Shown: positions 18,628 to 28,888 of the stretch, one piece after another
How the letters are laid out: the number at the start of each line of letters is the position of its first letter
Position numbering within the stretch: the stretch's first letter is position 1
Source: Aliamphritea spongicola
GTDB lineage: Bacteria > Pseudomonadota > Gammaproteobacteria > Pseudomonadales > Balneatricaceae
DNA length: 64,000 nt
Reading direction: 5' to 3'
Assembly: GCA_024347235.1 (NCBI GenBank)
Contig: AP025283.1
Location: forward strand, 3,410,001 to 3,474,000
Made by a program: the position numbers and the translations under genes
The notes under the pieces: model-generated
Told to the model about the DNA's origin: nothing
What the model saw: only the letters and a program-made list of their open reading frames with translations
Database searches by the model: none

Positions 18628-20142
18628 ATGGCTAAACAGCACCAGGTATATGACCTGTTTGTCGTCGGTGGCGGCATTAACGGGGTAGGCATTGCTGCCG
18701 ACGCTGCAGGCCGGGGGCTTAGCGTGTACCTGTGTGAAATGAATGATCTGGCGTCGGCAACTTCATCCAACAGCAGTAAGCTGATCCACGGTGGCCTGCG
18801 CTACCTGGAATACTATGAATTCCGGCTGGTGAAAGAAGCATTGGCTGAACGGGAAGTACTGCTGAAAAACGCGCCGCACATTATGTGGCCACTGCGTTTC
18901 CGTTTACCGCACCGGCCACACCTGCGCCCAGCGTGGATGATCCGTGCCGGCCTATTCCTGTACGACCACCTGGCTAAGCGGGTAACCCTGCCGGCGTCCA
19001 AAGGCATTAAGTTTGATCCCTCCGGCCCGCTGAAAAGCCACATTACCAAAGGCTTCGAATACTCCGACGGCTGGGTAGATGACGCCCGTCTGGTGGTGCT
19101 GAACGCCCAACTAGCAGAAGAGAAAGGCGCGAAAATCAAAACCCGTACCCGTTGCGTGGCTGCCGCCCGCAATGGCGATATCTGGGAAATCAGCGTCGAG
19201 AACATGCTCACCGGTAAAACCAAAATCATCCGCAGTAAGGCACTGGTGAATGCCGCGGGCCCCTGGGTCTCCAGCCTGTTTGCCGACACTATGGATATTC
19301 CGGCACCGAAAAATCCGTCTGGTAAAAGGCAGCCATATTATTGTGCCCCGCATTCACGACGAAGAGCAGGCTTACATTCTGCAGAATGAAGACGGCCGGA
19401 TCGTCTTTGTCATTCCGTACGAAGAACAGTTCTCCTGATCGGCACCACCGATGAAGAATATCAGGGCGACCCTTCTGCGGTAGAAATCAGCCAAGCTGAA
19501 ATTGATTACCTTATCGACATCAGCAACCAGCACTTCAACACCCAGATTAATAATACGCAGGTGGTACGCACCTATTCCGGCGTACGTCCGCTGCTGGATG
19601 ATGAAGCAGAGAACGCACAGGCGGTTACCCGGGATTACACCTTTGAAATGGACGCCCCGCTGAATCAGGCTGCTCTGCTGTCAGTGTTCGGCGGCAAGAT
19701 CACTACCTACCGCAAACTGGCCCAGGCCGCGGTAGATAAACTGTGTGAACACTTCCCGAATGCCGGCCCGCAATGGACTGCCGACGCAGCCCTGCCCGGC
19801 GGCGACTTCACCAGCCAGCCACAACTGCTGGAACGGCTGCAACGACAGTATCCGTGGTTGCCTCCGCATACCGCACAGCGCTATGTGCGCAGTTACGGCA
19901 CCCGCAGCCATCAACTGCTGCAACACATCGACAGCCTTGAACGGATGGGCCAGGACTTCGGTGGCGGGCTTTATGCCTGTGAAGTGGAATACCTGCTCAA
20001 ACACGAATGGGCAGTCAGCCTTGAAGACATCCTCTGGCGCAGAACCAAGCTGGGTCTGTTCCTGAATGCGGCACAGGTCTCTGCCCTGCAGGAATTCCTG
20101 AACCGCTATTTCAATTTTAAAAACCTCGACGCCGCTTCTTAA
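18628..20142 (+). CDS. glpD: Aerobic glycerol-3-phosphate dehydrogenase (two frameshifts)
   Basis: FAD enzyme of the inner membrane face that oxidises glycerol 3-phosphate to DHAP and reduces quinone. The ATG at 18628 follows GGAGGAAAC. The FAD motif DLFVVGGGINGVGIAADAAG is at residues 9-28. GlpD landmarks LATATSSNSSKLIHGGLRYL-type (here LASATSSNSSKLIHGGLRYL), DGWVDDARLV and NAAGPW are present. An extra A near 19310 and a missing C near 19433 shift the frame over about 40 residues. In the right frame this reads IRLVKGSHIIVPRIHDEEQA. About 504 residues, normal. A longer in-frame start at 18559 lies inside the operator region and is rejected. Confidence 0.94.
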
Positions 20143-20227
20143 CAGGCAATTCCGCCGGTGCGCAAAACCGGCGGGCGTCGCAGCTTTTATGACCACACAA
20201 CAACTTTAAGTCACTAAGGGGTTTAGT

Positions 20228-21228
20228 ATGGCAATACGTGTAGCTATTAACGGCTTTGGCCGCATCGGCCGGAATATCTTACGGGCTCTGTATGAGTCCG
20301 GTTACCGTGATCAGATTCAGATCGTTGCAATCAATGATCTGGGAGATGCCGCCATCAATGCTCACCTGCTCAGCTATGACTCAGTGCACGGCCGCTTTAA
20401 CGCAGAGGTCAGCGTCGATAACAACGCCCTGCTGGTAAACGGCGATGTTATCCGTATTTATGCCGAGCGTGATCCGTCCAAACTGCCCTGGGACGCCCAT
20501 CAGGTAGATGTGGTGTATGAATGCACCGGACTGTTCACCAGCCGTGACAAAGCCGCCGCACACCTGAGTGCAGGCGCAAAGAAAGTGATTATTTCAGCAC
20601 CGGCCGCAGAGGTTGATGCCACCATCGTGCACGGCATTAATCATCACCTGCTAAACGATGACCAACAGATTATTTCAATGCATCGTGCACCACCAACTGC
20701 CTGGCACCGGTAGCTAAATCACTGAACGACAGCATCGGCATTGAAAGCGGCCTGATGACCACTATTCATGCCTACACCAACGACCAGAAACTCAGCGACG
20801 TGTACCACACCGACCCATACCGGGCCCGGGCGGCAACACAATCGATGATTCCGACCAAAACCGGCGCAGCGGCAGCGGTAGGGCTGGTCCTGCCGGAACT
20901 GAACGGCAAACTGGACGGCATGGCGGTACGGGTGCCTACCATTAACGTATCAGTAGTAGACCTGAGCTTCATTGCCGAACGGGAAACCAGCGTGGAAGAA
21001 GTCAATCAGATCATCACGGATGCTGCCGCCGGCCCGCTGGGCAAAGTTCTGCAGGTAAATACCTTGCCGCTGGTCTCTATCGATTTTAATCACAACCCGG
21101 CATCCTCCATATTTGACGCCACCCAGACCCGGGTAAACGGTCGTCTGGTGAAGGTAATGGCCTGGTACGATAATGAGTGGGGATTCTCAAACCGTATGCT
21201 GGACAATACTTTAGTATGGAATCTGTGA
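20228..21228 (+). CDS. gap: Glyceraldehyde-3-phosphate dehydrogenase, type I (one frameshift)
   Basis: Converts glyceraldehyde 3-phosphate to 1,3-bisphosphoglycerate with NAD. The ATG follows AAGGGG. Rossmann motif [19 protein letters not shown]-type NDL at residues 36-38. The catalytic ASCTTNC is split by one missing A near 20676: upstream QQIIS, downstream [15 protein letters not shown]. The C-terminal half ([34 protein letters not shown]) is intact. About 333 residues. An essential-type glycolytic gene broken only by one homopolymer base strongly suggests a base-calling error. It follows glpD by 85 bases. Confidence 0.94.
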
Positions 21229-21257
21229 TGAAACTGTAACTTAAACACTATATCCTT

Positions 21258-21285
21258 AAGGGCCTACTCCATTCAGGGCCTTTTT
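21258..21285 (+). terminator. Intrinsic terminator between gap and pyk
   Basis: AAGGGCC and GGGCCTT pair with one central mismatch around an 11-base loop, followed by TTTTT. It lies 30 bases after the gap stop. Confidence 0.65.
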
Positions 21286-21318
21286 GGATAAGGCCCACTT
21301 TCGATGTAAGGCTAAAAA

Positions 21319-22762
21319 ATGCAACGCAGAACGAAAATCGTCGCCACCTTAGGTCCCGCCACAAGCTCTCCTGAAAATATCGCCGCTATGATTACCGCCG
21401 GCGTCAACGTTGTCCGTATGAATTTCTCCCACGGCTGCGCTGAAGACCATATTGAACGTACCCGACTGGTCCGTGAACAGGCCGCGAAACAGGGCCGTTT
21501 CGTCGCCATTCTTGGCGACCTGCAGGGTCCTAAGATCCGAATTTCCCGTTTTGCGAATGACAAAGAAACCCTGACCGTTGGCCAAAGCTTTATTCTCGAC
21601 GGCGCGCTGGACGGCAATGCCGGTGACAGCACTCGTGTGGGTATCGATTACAAAGAACTGGTAACCGACAGTCAGCCAGGAGACATCCTGCTGCTGGACG
21701 ACGGCCGTCTGGTTTTGAAGTGACCTCCGTTGTCGGTCAGGAAATCCACTGTACCGTTCAGGTTGGCGGTGTGATCTCCAACAACAAGGGTATTAACCGT
21801 AAAGGCGGTGGTCTGTCGGCTGCTGCCCTGACCGAAAAAGATAAAAGGACATCCTGCTGGCTGCCAAGCTGGACGTGGACTTCCTGGCGGTATCCTTCCC
21901 GCGCGATGCAGAAGATATGCAGACCGCCCGCAAACTAATGGAAGCAGCCGGCTGTAATGCCAACCTGATCGCTAAGATTGAACGCGCCGAAGCCATTGAA
22001 GACGGCGTGCTGGATGGCATCATCGACGCCTCTGACGGTGTCATGGTTGCCCGTGGCGACCTGGGTGTGGAAATCGGCGATGCTGAGCTGATCGGCGTAC
22101 AGAAACACATCATCGAACGCGCCCGTACTGGCAACAAGGTAGTTATCACGGCTACCCAGATGATGGAATCCATGATCAGCTCTCCGCTGCCAACCCGTGC
22201 AGAAGTATTCGACGTGGCGAACGCCGTACTGGACGGTACCGATGCAGTAATGCTATCCGGTGAAACCGCCATGGGTGATTTCCCGATCCAGACCGTTGAA
22301 GCCATGGCGCGGGTGATTGTCGGTGCAGAACAGCACCCGACCAGCAACGTATCCAAGCACCGGATGCACGAGTCCTTCACCTATATCGATGAATCCGTTG
22401 CCCTGTCTGCCATGTATGTGGCCAACCACCTTGAAGGGGTTAAGGCCATCATCTGTATGACAGAAACCGGCGCTACCCCGCTGATCATGTCGCGGATTCG
22501 CTCCCAGCAGCCAATCTACGCTTACTCACGGCTAACCAAAACCCAGCACCGGGTTGCCATGTACCGGGGTGTTAAAACCATTCCGTTCGACGTAAGCGCA
22601 GTGCCGAATGCTGAAATTAACCAGCGTGCGGTTGATGAACTGGTTCAGCGTGAAGTGGTTGAAGAAGGTGATCTGGTGATCATCACCAAGGGTGACTACG
22701 TGAACGCCCAGGGCGGTACTAACACCATGAAGATCGTCCGTGTCGGCGCGAAGATCCAGTAA
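21319..22762 (+). CDS. pyk: Pyruvate kinase (two frameshifts)
   Basis: Makes pyruvate and ATP from phosphoenolpyruvate. The start is [20 protein letters not shown]. Barrel motifs [42 protein letters not shown], the active-site [12 protein letters not shown] and the signature [20 protein letters not shown] are present. A G is missing near 21719 (VLEVTSVVG in the right frame) and an A near 21845 ([14 protein letters not shown]). About 482 residues, the pykA-like type II length. It completes a glycerol to pyruvate set with glpK, glpD and gap. Confidence 0.94.
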
Positions 22763-22785
22763 TCACCTTTCAGGTTAAACACCTT

Positions 22786-22813
22786 AAAAGCCCTGCCACC
22801 GCAGGGCTTTTTG
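22786..22813 (+). terminator. Intrinsic terminator of pyk
   Basis: AAAAGCCCTGC, a 4-base loop and GCAGGGCTTTTT form a perfect 11-bp stem with a U-tract, 23 bases after the pyk stop. Confidence 0.9.
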
Positions 22814-22860
22814 TATCTGCGGCAATTGACGGGCCGCTTTAAATAGATAATCATAGCGCC

Positions 22861-22926
22861 ATGAACTTACACCGCACCCACAACCAGAACATTATTATCA
22901 TCATTTCTCAGGAAATGGTGGGGTAG
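22861..22926 (+). CDS. Isoleucine-rich leader peptide of the ilvA attenuator
   Basis: A 21-codon frame, MNLHRTHNQNIIIIISQEMV-G, with five consecutive Ile codons (22891-22905). It ends at TAG 20 bases before a strong intrinsic terminator, and ilvA follows 77 bases after that terminator. This is the design of classic amino-acid attenuation. Ribosome stalling at Ile codons would favour antitermination of threonine deaminase, whose pathway makes isoleucine. A TTGACG at 22826 with a weak TAATCA-type -10 near 22848 would place the start of transcription very near the ATG, and no good ribosome site is visible, so leaderless translation is possible. The peptide is too short for ordinary gene finders. 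Confidence 0.75.
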   Translation: MNLHRTHNQNIIIIISQEMVG

Positions 22927-22946
22927 CGCGTGCATCGCTAAATTGG

Positions 22947-22972
22947 AAAACCCGCCGGCAAGGCGGGTTTTT
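22947..22972 (+). terminator. Attenuator terminator upstream of ilvA
   Basis: AAACCCGCC, loop GGCAA and GGCGGGTTT with five T form a perfect 9-bp stem. It lies between the Ile-rich leader peptide and ilvA, where a terminator would be pointless unless conditional. Confidence 0.85.
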
Positions 22973-23049
22973 ATCACTGAAGAAAACCACGCCACAGATG
23001 GCCGCTGCGGACTTCCAGTTTTCAAATACTGAAAATACGGAGACCCGCC

Positions 23050-24361
23050 ATGACGGCAACCACTTACACAGACACCCCGGCCACCCGCAGCACACCGGCA
23101 GAGAATTTCTATTACCCGCAGCTGGAAGATATCGTGGCGGCTGCCCGGCGGCTGGAAACGGTCGTCAGCTATACACCGCTGCTGCACAGCCAGAATCTGA
23201 GTGATCAGTACGGCGCCAACATCTTCCTGAAACGGGAAGATCAGCAAGTTGTACGCTCCTATAAAATCCGTGGTGCCTACAACAAGATCCTCTCCCTCAG
23301 CGAGGAACAGCAGCGTCAGGGCATCGTATGTGCCAGTGCCGGTAACCACGCTCAGGGGTTGCCTATGCCTGCGCCCTGCTGGGCCTGAAGGGCACCATTT
23401 TTATGCCGGTGCCAACGCCCAGCCAGAAAGTGCAGCAGGTGCGCAAATATGGCAAAGAATACGTGGATATCCGCCTCGCCGGGGATACATTCGACGACGC
23501 CTATCATCAGGCACAGGCATTCTGTGAAGCGCAGCAGGCCTCGTTCGTGCACCCGTTCGATGACCCGGAAGTGATCGAAGGTCAGGCATCTGTCGGGGTA
23601 GAAATACTGCAACAGCTGGAACTGTCCGGACACCATGCGGATATGATGATCATGCCGGTAGGTGGCGGCGGCCTGGCATCCGGGCTTTCTGCGTATTTCA
23701 AAGCACAGTCACCGGACACTCAGCTAATCGGCGTTGAACCGGAAGGTGCCGCTTCAATGAGCACCTCATTCGTCGCGGGCAGTAATCAGACTCTGCCGGA
23801 CATCGACACCTTCGTTGATGGCGCTGCGGTGCAGCGGGTCGGGAAAACACTTTCAGAATCTGCCGTCAGAACCTGCAGGACATACTCACCGTCCCTGAAG
23901 GAAAAGTCTGCGCCACCATGCTTCAGCTGTACAATCAGGAAGCCATTGTGGTGGAACCTGCCGGTGCATTATCCATCGCCGCACTGGACAGCCTGAAAGA
24001 TGAAATCCGCGGCAAAACCGTGGTTTGCCTGATCAGCGGCGGCAATAATGACATCCACCGCACTGAAGAAATCCGTGAACGGGCGCTACTCCATGAAGGG
24101 CTGAAGCACTACTTCATCGTTAACTTCCCGCAACGGGCCGGTGCCCTGCAGGAATTTCTGGCTGAAGTGCTTGGCCCCGGGGATGACATCACTCACTTTG
24201 AATATTCAAAGAAAAGTAACAGCAGCAAAGGCCCGGCACTGATCGGCATTGAACTGAACCATAAGGACAACTTCCAAAGCCTGCTGCAACGGATGAATGA
24301 ACAGCGGATCCGCTACGAATACCTGAACGACAAACCGGACCTGTTCCGCTTTCTGGTCTGA
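23050..24361 (+). CDS. ilvA: Biosynthetic threonine ammonia-lyase (two frameshifts)
   Basis: PLP enzyme that deaminates threonine to 2-oxobutanoate, the first committed step to isoleucine. The PLP lysine is in VRSYKIRGAYN, the substrate loop in ASAGNHAQG, and the glycine loop in MPVGGGGLASG. Breaks: one G missing near 23358 (QGVAYACALLGLKG) and one T near 23850 (GKTLFRICRQNLQDI). The C-terminal regulatory part (KHYFIVNFPQRAGALQEFLA) is a single ACT-like domain, so the protein is about 438 residues. That is shorter than the two-domain E. coli enzyme. Feedback inhibition by Ile is expected (family). Controlled by the upstream attenuator. Confidence 0.93.
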
Positions 24362-24382
24362 CAGAATATAAAACGAAACCAT

Positions 24383-24408
24383 CCCCGGTGCTCACAGGAG
24401 CACCGGGG
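24383..24408 (+). terminator. Stem-loop after ilvA
   Basis: CCCCGGTGCTC, loop ACAG, GAGCACCGGGG: perfect 11-bp stem 22 bases after the ilvA stop. No U-tract. Confidence 0.65.
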
Positions 24409-24528
24409 CACTGTAGAAGGAACCTATCAAAGCAGTACTGTCAGCGGCACATTAATTCCTTTTTAATTACCTGCCAGCAGAGTATCCTGCTGCAGTTCCC
24501 ACAAAATAAATGGACTTAACTTACTGAT

Positions 24529-24946
24529 ATGACTGAATTCCATTCCGTCGGCAAAATACTGATTGTGCTCTCATGCATATTTACGATTTGTGCGGTGTAT
24601 TACAGCATCGGCAAATCGCGAATAGATCTCAGATGTGAAGAAATTCTGGTAGCACTTGATGACCTGGAAGACTATTTATCAGGTAAGCCTGACAGTTACC
24701 GTTTCTTCGTTAACCAACAGAATGATATATGGGAGCATGCGGAATACCGCCAGCTACGTGAAAATCTCTCCAGTGGCTCACACTGGAATTTTCGCTTCTT
24801 TCCCCAAATTACGTTAAAGATTCATTCTGTTACCGTATCGACTATCAGAATAAACAGGTGTTTATTCTGGTCGGCGAGATAACTATGACTGGGATAGTCT
24901 GGTATCAAATCTGTACACTGAATCAGCACAACATCAGGCTCACTAA
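24529..24946 (+). CDS. Membrane-anchored protein of unknown function (frameshifted)
   Basis: Reconstructed about 139 residues. The N-terminal membrane anchor is ILIVLSCIFTICAVYYSIG, then a soluble part with many acidic and aromatic residues (ALDDLEDYLSGKPDSYRFFV). Breaks near 24803 and 24878 lead through PNYVKDSFCYRIDYQNKQVF to DNYDWDSLVSNLYTESAQHQ and a TAA at 24944-24946. No family recognised. It ends 16 bases before the zinc peptidase gene, so the two may be co-transcribed. Confidence 0.5.
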
Positions 24947-24962
24947 ACCGGACCCGCCACCC

Positions 24963-25642
24963 ATGCTTTTTATCCTGCTCGGCCTGATCCTCGTGGTACT
25001 GGCCTTTGGCCCCAGTACTGGGTCAGACACATTATCCGCAAACACCATACGCCGCTGGAGAATATGCCCGGCACTGGTGCGGAGCTGGCTGAGCACCTGA
25101 TCGAGCGCTTTAAGCTCGAAGGGGTAAAGGTGCAGGAAACCGGACCGGATCAGAACTACTATTCGCCAGCGGAAAAGATCGTTGGCCTGTCTCCGGATGT
25201 GTACCATGGCAGATCTCTCTCCTCTGTGGCCATTGCCACCCATGAGGTGGGCCATGCCATTCAGTACAACCGTAAAGAAGCCGTCAGCAAACTGCGCAGT
25301 AAATATACGGTGCCGGCCAAAATGGTTCAGGGCATCGGCATTTTCATTCTGTCCAGCACGCCGTTTATTGGCCTGCTCGCCAAGGCCCCTGCCGTCATGG
25401 CACTGACAGTGGTTGCCGGTATTGCCACCATGCTTGCTTCAGTGGTATTTCACGCCATGGTGCTGCCAGAAGAGTACGACGCCAGCTTTGGCAAGGCCCT
25501 GCCCATTCTTAAAGAAGGCTATGTGCCGGAAGAACATTTACCGGCAGTCCGGGAAGTGCTTAAAGCAGCAGCGTATACCTACGTCGCCGGGGCACTGGCA
25601 GATATCCTCAGTATCTGGCGCTGGCTGCTGATCCTGCGCTGA
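24963..25642 (+). CDS. Membrane zinc metallopeptidase of the YugP type (one frameshift)
   Basis: The start ATG at 24963 gives MLFILLGLILVVLAFGP as a first membrane helix. A missing C near 25011 then leads to QYWVRHIIRKHH. The zinc-binding HExxH is in IATHEVGHAIQY, followed by two hydrophobic segments (GIGIFILSSTPFIGLL and ALTVVAGIATMLASVVFHAM). EEYDASFGKALPILKEGYVP and AAAYTYVAGALADILSIWRW match the conserved C-terminal segments of this family, including the third zinc-side Glu/Asp region. About 227 residues. Substrate unknown. Confidence 0.85.
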
Positions 25643-25713
25643 GATATTTGGTCACGAAAAACTCATAAAAGCCACTATGCTTACCTGAAGCACATAAGCG
25701 AAAGGAGCTCAGC

Positions 25714-26039
25714 ATGGCGCAATACATGATCACCTACCTGGGGGTAATCAGCCCGCCACACCGGAAGAAGGTAAACAACACTTTGCCAGATACATGCAAT
25801 GGCTGGCATCGCTGGGCACCGCGGTGGTCAGCCCCGCCAATCCACTGAAAGGTACCTGTGTAATGCACCCTGGTGGTGACGTGACAGAAGGCGGTGAAAC
25901 CGGCATGTCCGGGTTCACGCTGATAGAGGCGGATTCGATGGAGGCAGCACAGGCAATGGCACGGGACTGTCCGTTTCTGGAAATTGGCGGATCGCTGGAA
26001 ATTTCAGAACTGATCAAAATGCCTAAGCCTAGCCATTAA
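25714..26039 (+). CDS. YCII-domain protein (one frameshift)
   Basis: The ATG at 25714 follows AAGGAG. MAQYMITYLGG, then a break in a run of five G at 25740, then NQPATPEEGKQHFARYMQWL and a YCII/DGPF ferredoxin-like body (GFTLIEADSMEAAQAMARDC, PFLEIGGSLEISEL). About 109 residues. The family (YciI, DGPF) has no firmly known general reaction. Its stop overlaps the convergent MOSC gene by 11 bases. Confidence 0.8.
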
Positions 26040-26558
26040 GACCCGGCTTGCCTGAATTACTCTTCAGGTGGATGTGCGATAACCGCATCTCAATACGGAT
26101 GGTGCCGGAGCGCAAAATCTTCGCACACAGCCCGCCGTGCCCCAGCATGGCGGCTACCCCGCCCTTCCCCAGCGCGGTTTCCATTCTGGAACAGGGATGG
26201 CACAGCGCCGTCGCTTCAAACAACGCATCACCGATGGTGAACTGCTGATGACGCAGGGCCGTAAGATTAATGTTTTTCACCACCAGATTACGCCGCAATA
26301 CGCCCGGTGGCAGGGTCTCCAGACCGGTAAAATGACGAATCATCTGAATATATTCTTCAGAAATAATGGTGACCTGCCGGGCTGATCCAGGGGTTTTGTC
26401 ACAACGATGATCCCCTTCCAGCCCCAGGGTTTCCAGCGCCTGTACTTCAGACACTTCGATCATGTCCTGCTTGCGGCCCGGCCGCAGGCCATCCAGCTCA
26501 GTTCACCCGGTGGTAAGTCTTTAACAAAACGTCCGAAAAGAAATTTTTGTGCTTTCAC
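26029..26558 (-). CDS. MOSC-domain protein (one frameshift)
   Basis: MOSC domains handle molybdenum-cofactor sulfur or related sulfuration and detoxification chemistry. The N-terminal piece VKAQKFLFGRFVKDLPPG (GTG at 26558) joins after a break near 26490 to the main part. Landmarks are LETLGLEGDHR, ARQVTIISEEYIQMI, GVLRRNLVVKNINL and the CHPCSRME cysteine segment near the end. About 176 residues. Start codon uncertain. No linked molybdenum genes in the window. Confidence 0.75.
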
Positions 26559-26669
26559 CGGATGCCCTCCTGCCGTAAATCACTGTTTAACAAATACCAC
26601 TTCCCTGCCATTCAGGGGCGTCACAGAAAGCAACAGGAAAGAGTCTGGCAGCTACGGCTGTCAGACTGT

Positions 26670-28233
26670 TCAATTCCCGGATTCCCTGACGGGCTCTTTT
26701 ATCTGCAACCGCTTTCTGGCCATCAGAATCAGTACAATCACCGGTAACCCCAGCAGGGCCGTCACCACAAAAACTGACTGTAGCCAATAGACGATACAAT
26801 CGACCCGGAATACCCGCCCAGTAGCTTAGGCAACAACGTCATCAGAGAACTGAACAACGCATATTGCATAGCGGTAAATGAAATGTTGGTCAGGCTGGAC
26901 AGGAACGCAACGAATGCCGCACTGGCTAATCCGGCGGAAAGGTTATCAGCGGCAATCACCAGATACAGCATATCAAGGTTGTGCCCTACTGATGCCAGGC
27001 CGATGAACAGCAAATTCGTACCGGCAGACAGTATTGCCCCAACCAGCAGCATCCGGATTACGCCATAACGCATGGATAACAGGCCACAGAAAGCCACCAA
27101 AGACAGCCATAATGACGCCAAAGGTTTTCACCGCCCAGGCAATCTCGTCTTTGGTAAAGGTCATGTCCTGATAAAACACGTTGGAAATAACACCCAGAAC
27201 GATGTCTGAAATCCGGTAGCTGCCAATCAGTGCCAGCAGCAACAGCGAGGTTTTCACTCCGTGACGCTGAAAGAACTCTTTCACCGGTGCTATATAGGTT
27301 TCATCAACCATCACCGGATCTGAGATCCCGGCACGCAGTCCGACCCTCGACACAATCCAGGCAGCCAGAATCGCGGTCGTTAACAGCAATACCTCAACGA
27401 GGAAATTCATGACATAGGGATGGCCTGTGTAATCACCCAACGTCTGTTTCCAAACGGTTGCAACCTCCCCGCCAAAGAAGAAAACACTGACAAAGGCAAT
27501 GACACAGAAGAAGAACAATAACAGCAGCTCAGCATGATAGCGTAACGACGTCCGGGCCTGCTGCGGCAACGAGACTTCTTTGATCATCAGCGTCGTCATT
27601 ACCCCAACGCCCATCACACCGGCCATTATCAGATACGCCATTTGCCACGCGGCGTAATCGTAGGCGCCAACGGCAGAGCCGAACCCGCTCGCCAGAAATA
27701 AAGCCCCGGCACCCGCGACAATCATACCCACCCTGTAACCTGCGATATAACAGGCAGACATCATTCCCTGTAAGCGGGATTCTGCTGCTTCAATCCGGTA
27801 GGCATCTATCACAATATCCTGGGTGGCAGACGAAAACCCCAGTGCGACCGCAGCCAGCGCCATCCACTTCAACCGTTCAGTATCCGCCGGATCGACCATT
27901 GCCATGGCAACAATGGAAGCAATGATGAGCAACTGCGCCAACAGCAACCAGGCCCGGCGACGCCCCAGCCATTCCGTTAACAGAGGAATTGGCAGGCGAT
28001 CGACCAGAGGCGCCCAGACAAACTTGAATGAATACCCCAGCGCCGCCCAACTGAAAAAGTCACGGCGTCACGTTCCACACCGGCTTCACGCAGCCACAGG
28101 GATAAAGATGAAAAATCAGCAGAATAGGTAAGCCTGCTGAAAACCCCAGCAACAGCATGGCCAATACTTTTGGCTGGACGAAAATCTTAAAGGATTCCCG
28201 CCAGCTTAATTCAGTTTGGCCAGCCTGATTCAC
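26670..28233 (-). CDS. ampG: AmpG-type muropeptide permease (frameshifted)
   Basis: Major-facilitator transporter that brings anhydro-muropeptides from the periplasm for cell-wall recycling. The N terminus WRESFKIFVQPKVLAMLLLG then FSAGLPILLIF is diagnostic for AmpG. SSATQDIVIDAYRIEAAES and GYRVGMIVAGAGALFLAS are family segments. Breaks near 28115, 28060, 27120-27090 and 26775 split it; the final stretch reads VVTALLGLPVIVLILMARKR. The start is probably the GTG at 28233, 17 bases from the yajQ stop. About 520 residues with 12 or more membrane helices. Confidence 0.85.
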
Positions 28234-28249
28234 TAAGTTAGTCAGGGTC

Positions 28250-28732
28250 TTAATCTCGGAAGTTATTAAACTGCAGCGGAAGTTCCAGATCTGCCTCACG
28301 CAGGAAGGCGATTACCGTTTGCAGATCATCACGCTTCTTACCGGTTACCCGGATCTGCTCGCCCTGCACCTGGGTCTGAACCTTCAGCTTGGCATCTTTA
28401 ATCTGCTTGATAATTTTCTTGCACAGTGGCTGATCCAGCCCCTGTTTCAGCAGCACCTGCTGACGGGCACGCATGTTAGCCACTTCGACGTCTTTTTCTT
28501 CCAGGCTCTTTACGTCAATGCCACGCTTAACCAGCTTGTCACGCAGAATCTGGATCATTTGCTGCAACTGGAAATCCACATCCGCATGCATGGTGATCAC
28601 CTCGTCCGCCAGTTCAAACTTGGCGTTGACCCCTTTAAAGTCGAAGCGGGTGGTCACTTCACGGTTTGCCTGGTCAACCGCGTTATTAACTTCGTGCATA
28701 TCCAGTTCTGAAACGATATCAAATGAAGGCAT
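28250..28732 (-). CDS. yajQ: YajQ family nucleotide-binding protein
   Basis: 160 residues from the ATG at 28732 (MPSFDIVSELDMHEVNNAVD), which is the conserved family N terminus. An upstream in-frame ATG at 28765 adds an unlikely 11 residues. FDFKGVNAKFELADEVITMH and the C-terminal VTGKKRDDLQTVIAFLREAD match YajQ, a double-RRM-like fold; some members bind c-di-GMP (family knowledge). Intact frame. Upstream of ampG on the same strand with a short gap. Confidence 0.92.
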   Translation of the reverse strand: MPSFDIVSELDMHEVNNAVDQANREVTTRFDFKGVNAKFELADEVITMHADVDFQLQQMIQILRDKLVKRGIDVKSLEEKDVEVANMRARQQVLLKQGLDQPLCKKIIKQIKDAKLKVQTQVQGEQIRVTGKKRDDLQTVIAFLREADLELPLQFNNFRD

Positions 28733-28888
28733 CGGGCTTTTCTCCTCTGTGCCGGAATCACACACGGCACGCTGTAAACATATGTCCGGTCAGGCAATCC
28801 GAAAGATGCACCTGACCCGGAGTGATTTATTTGCGCTTATCATACCGTTATGATGCGCAGGACTACAGAAGATTCCACAGGTTTACCT

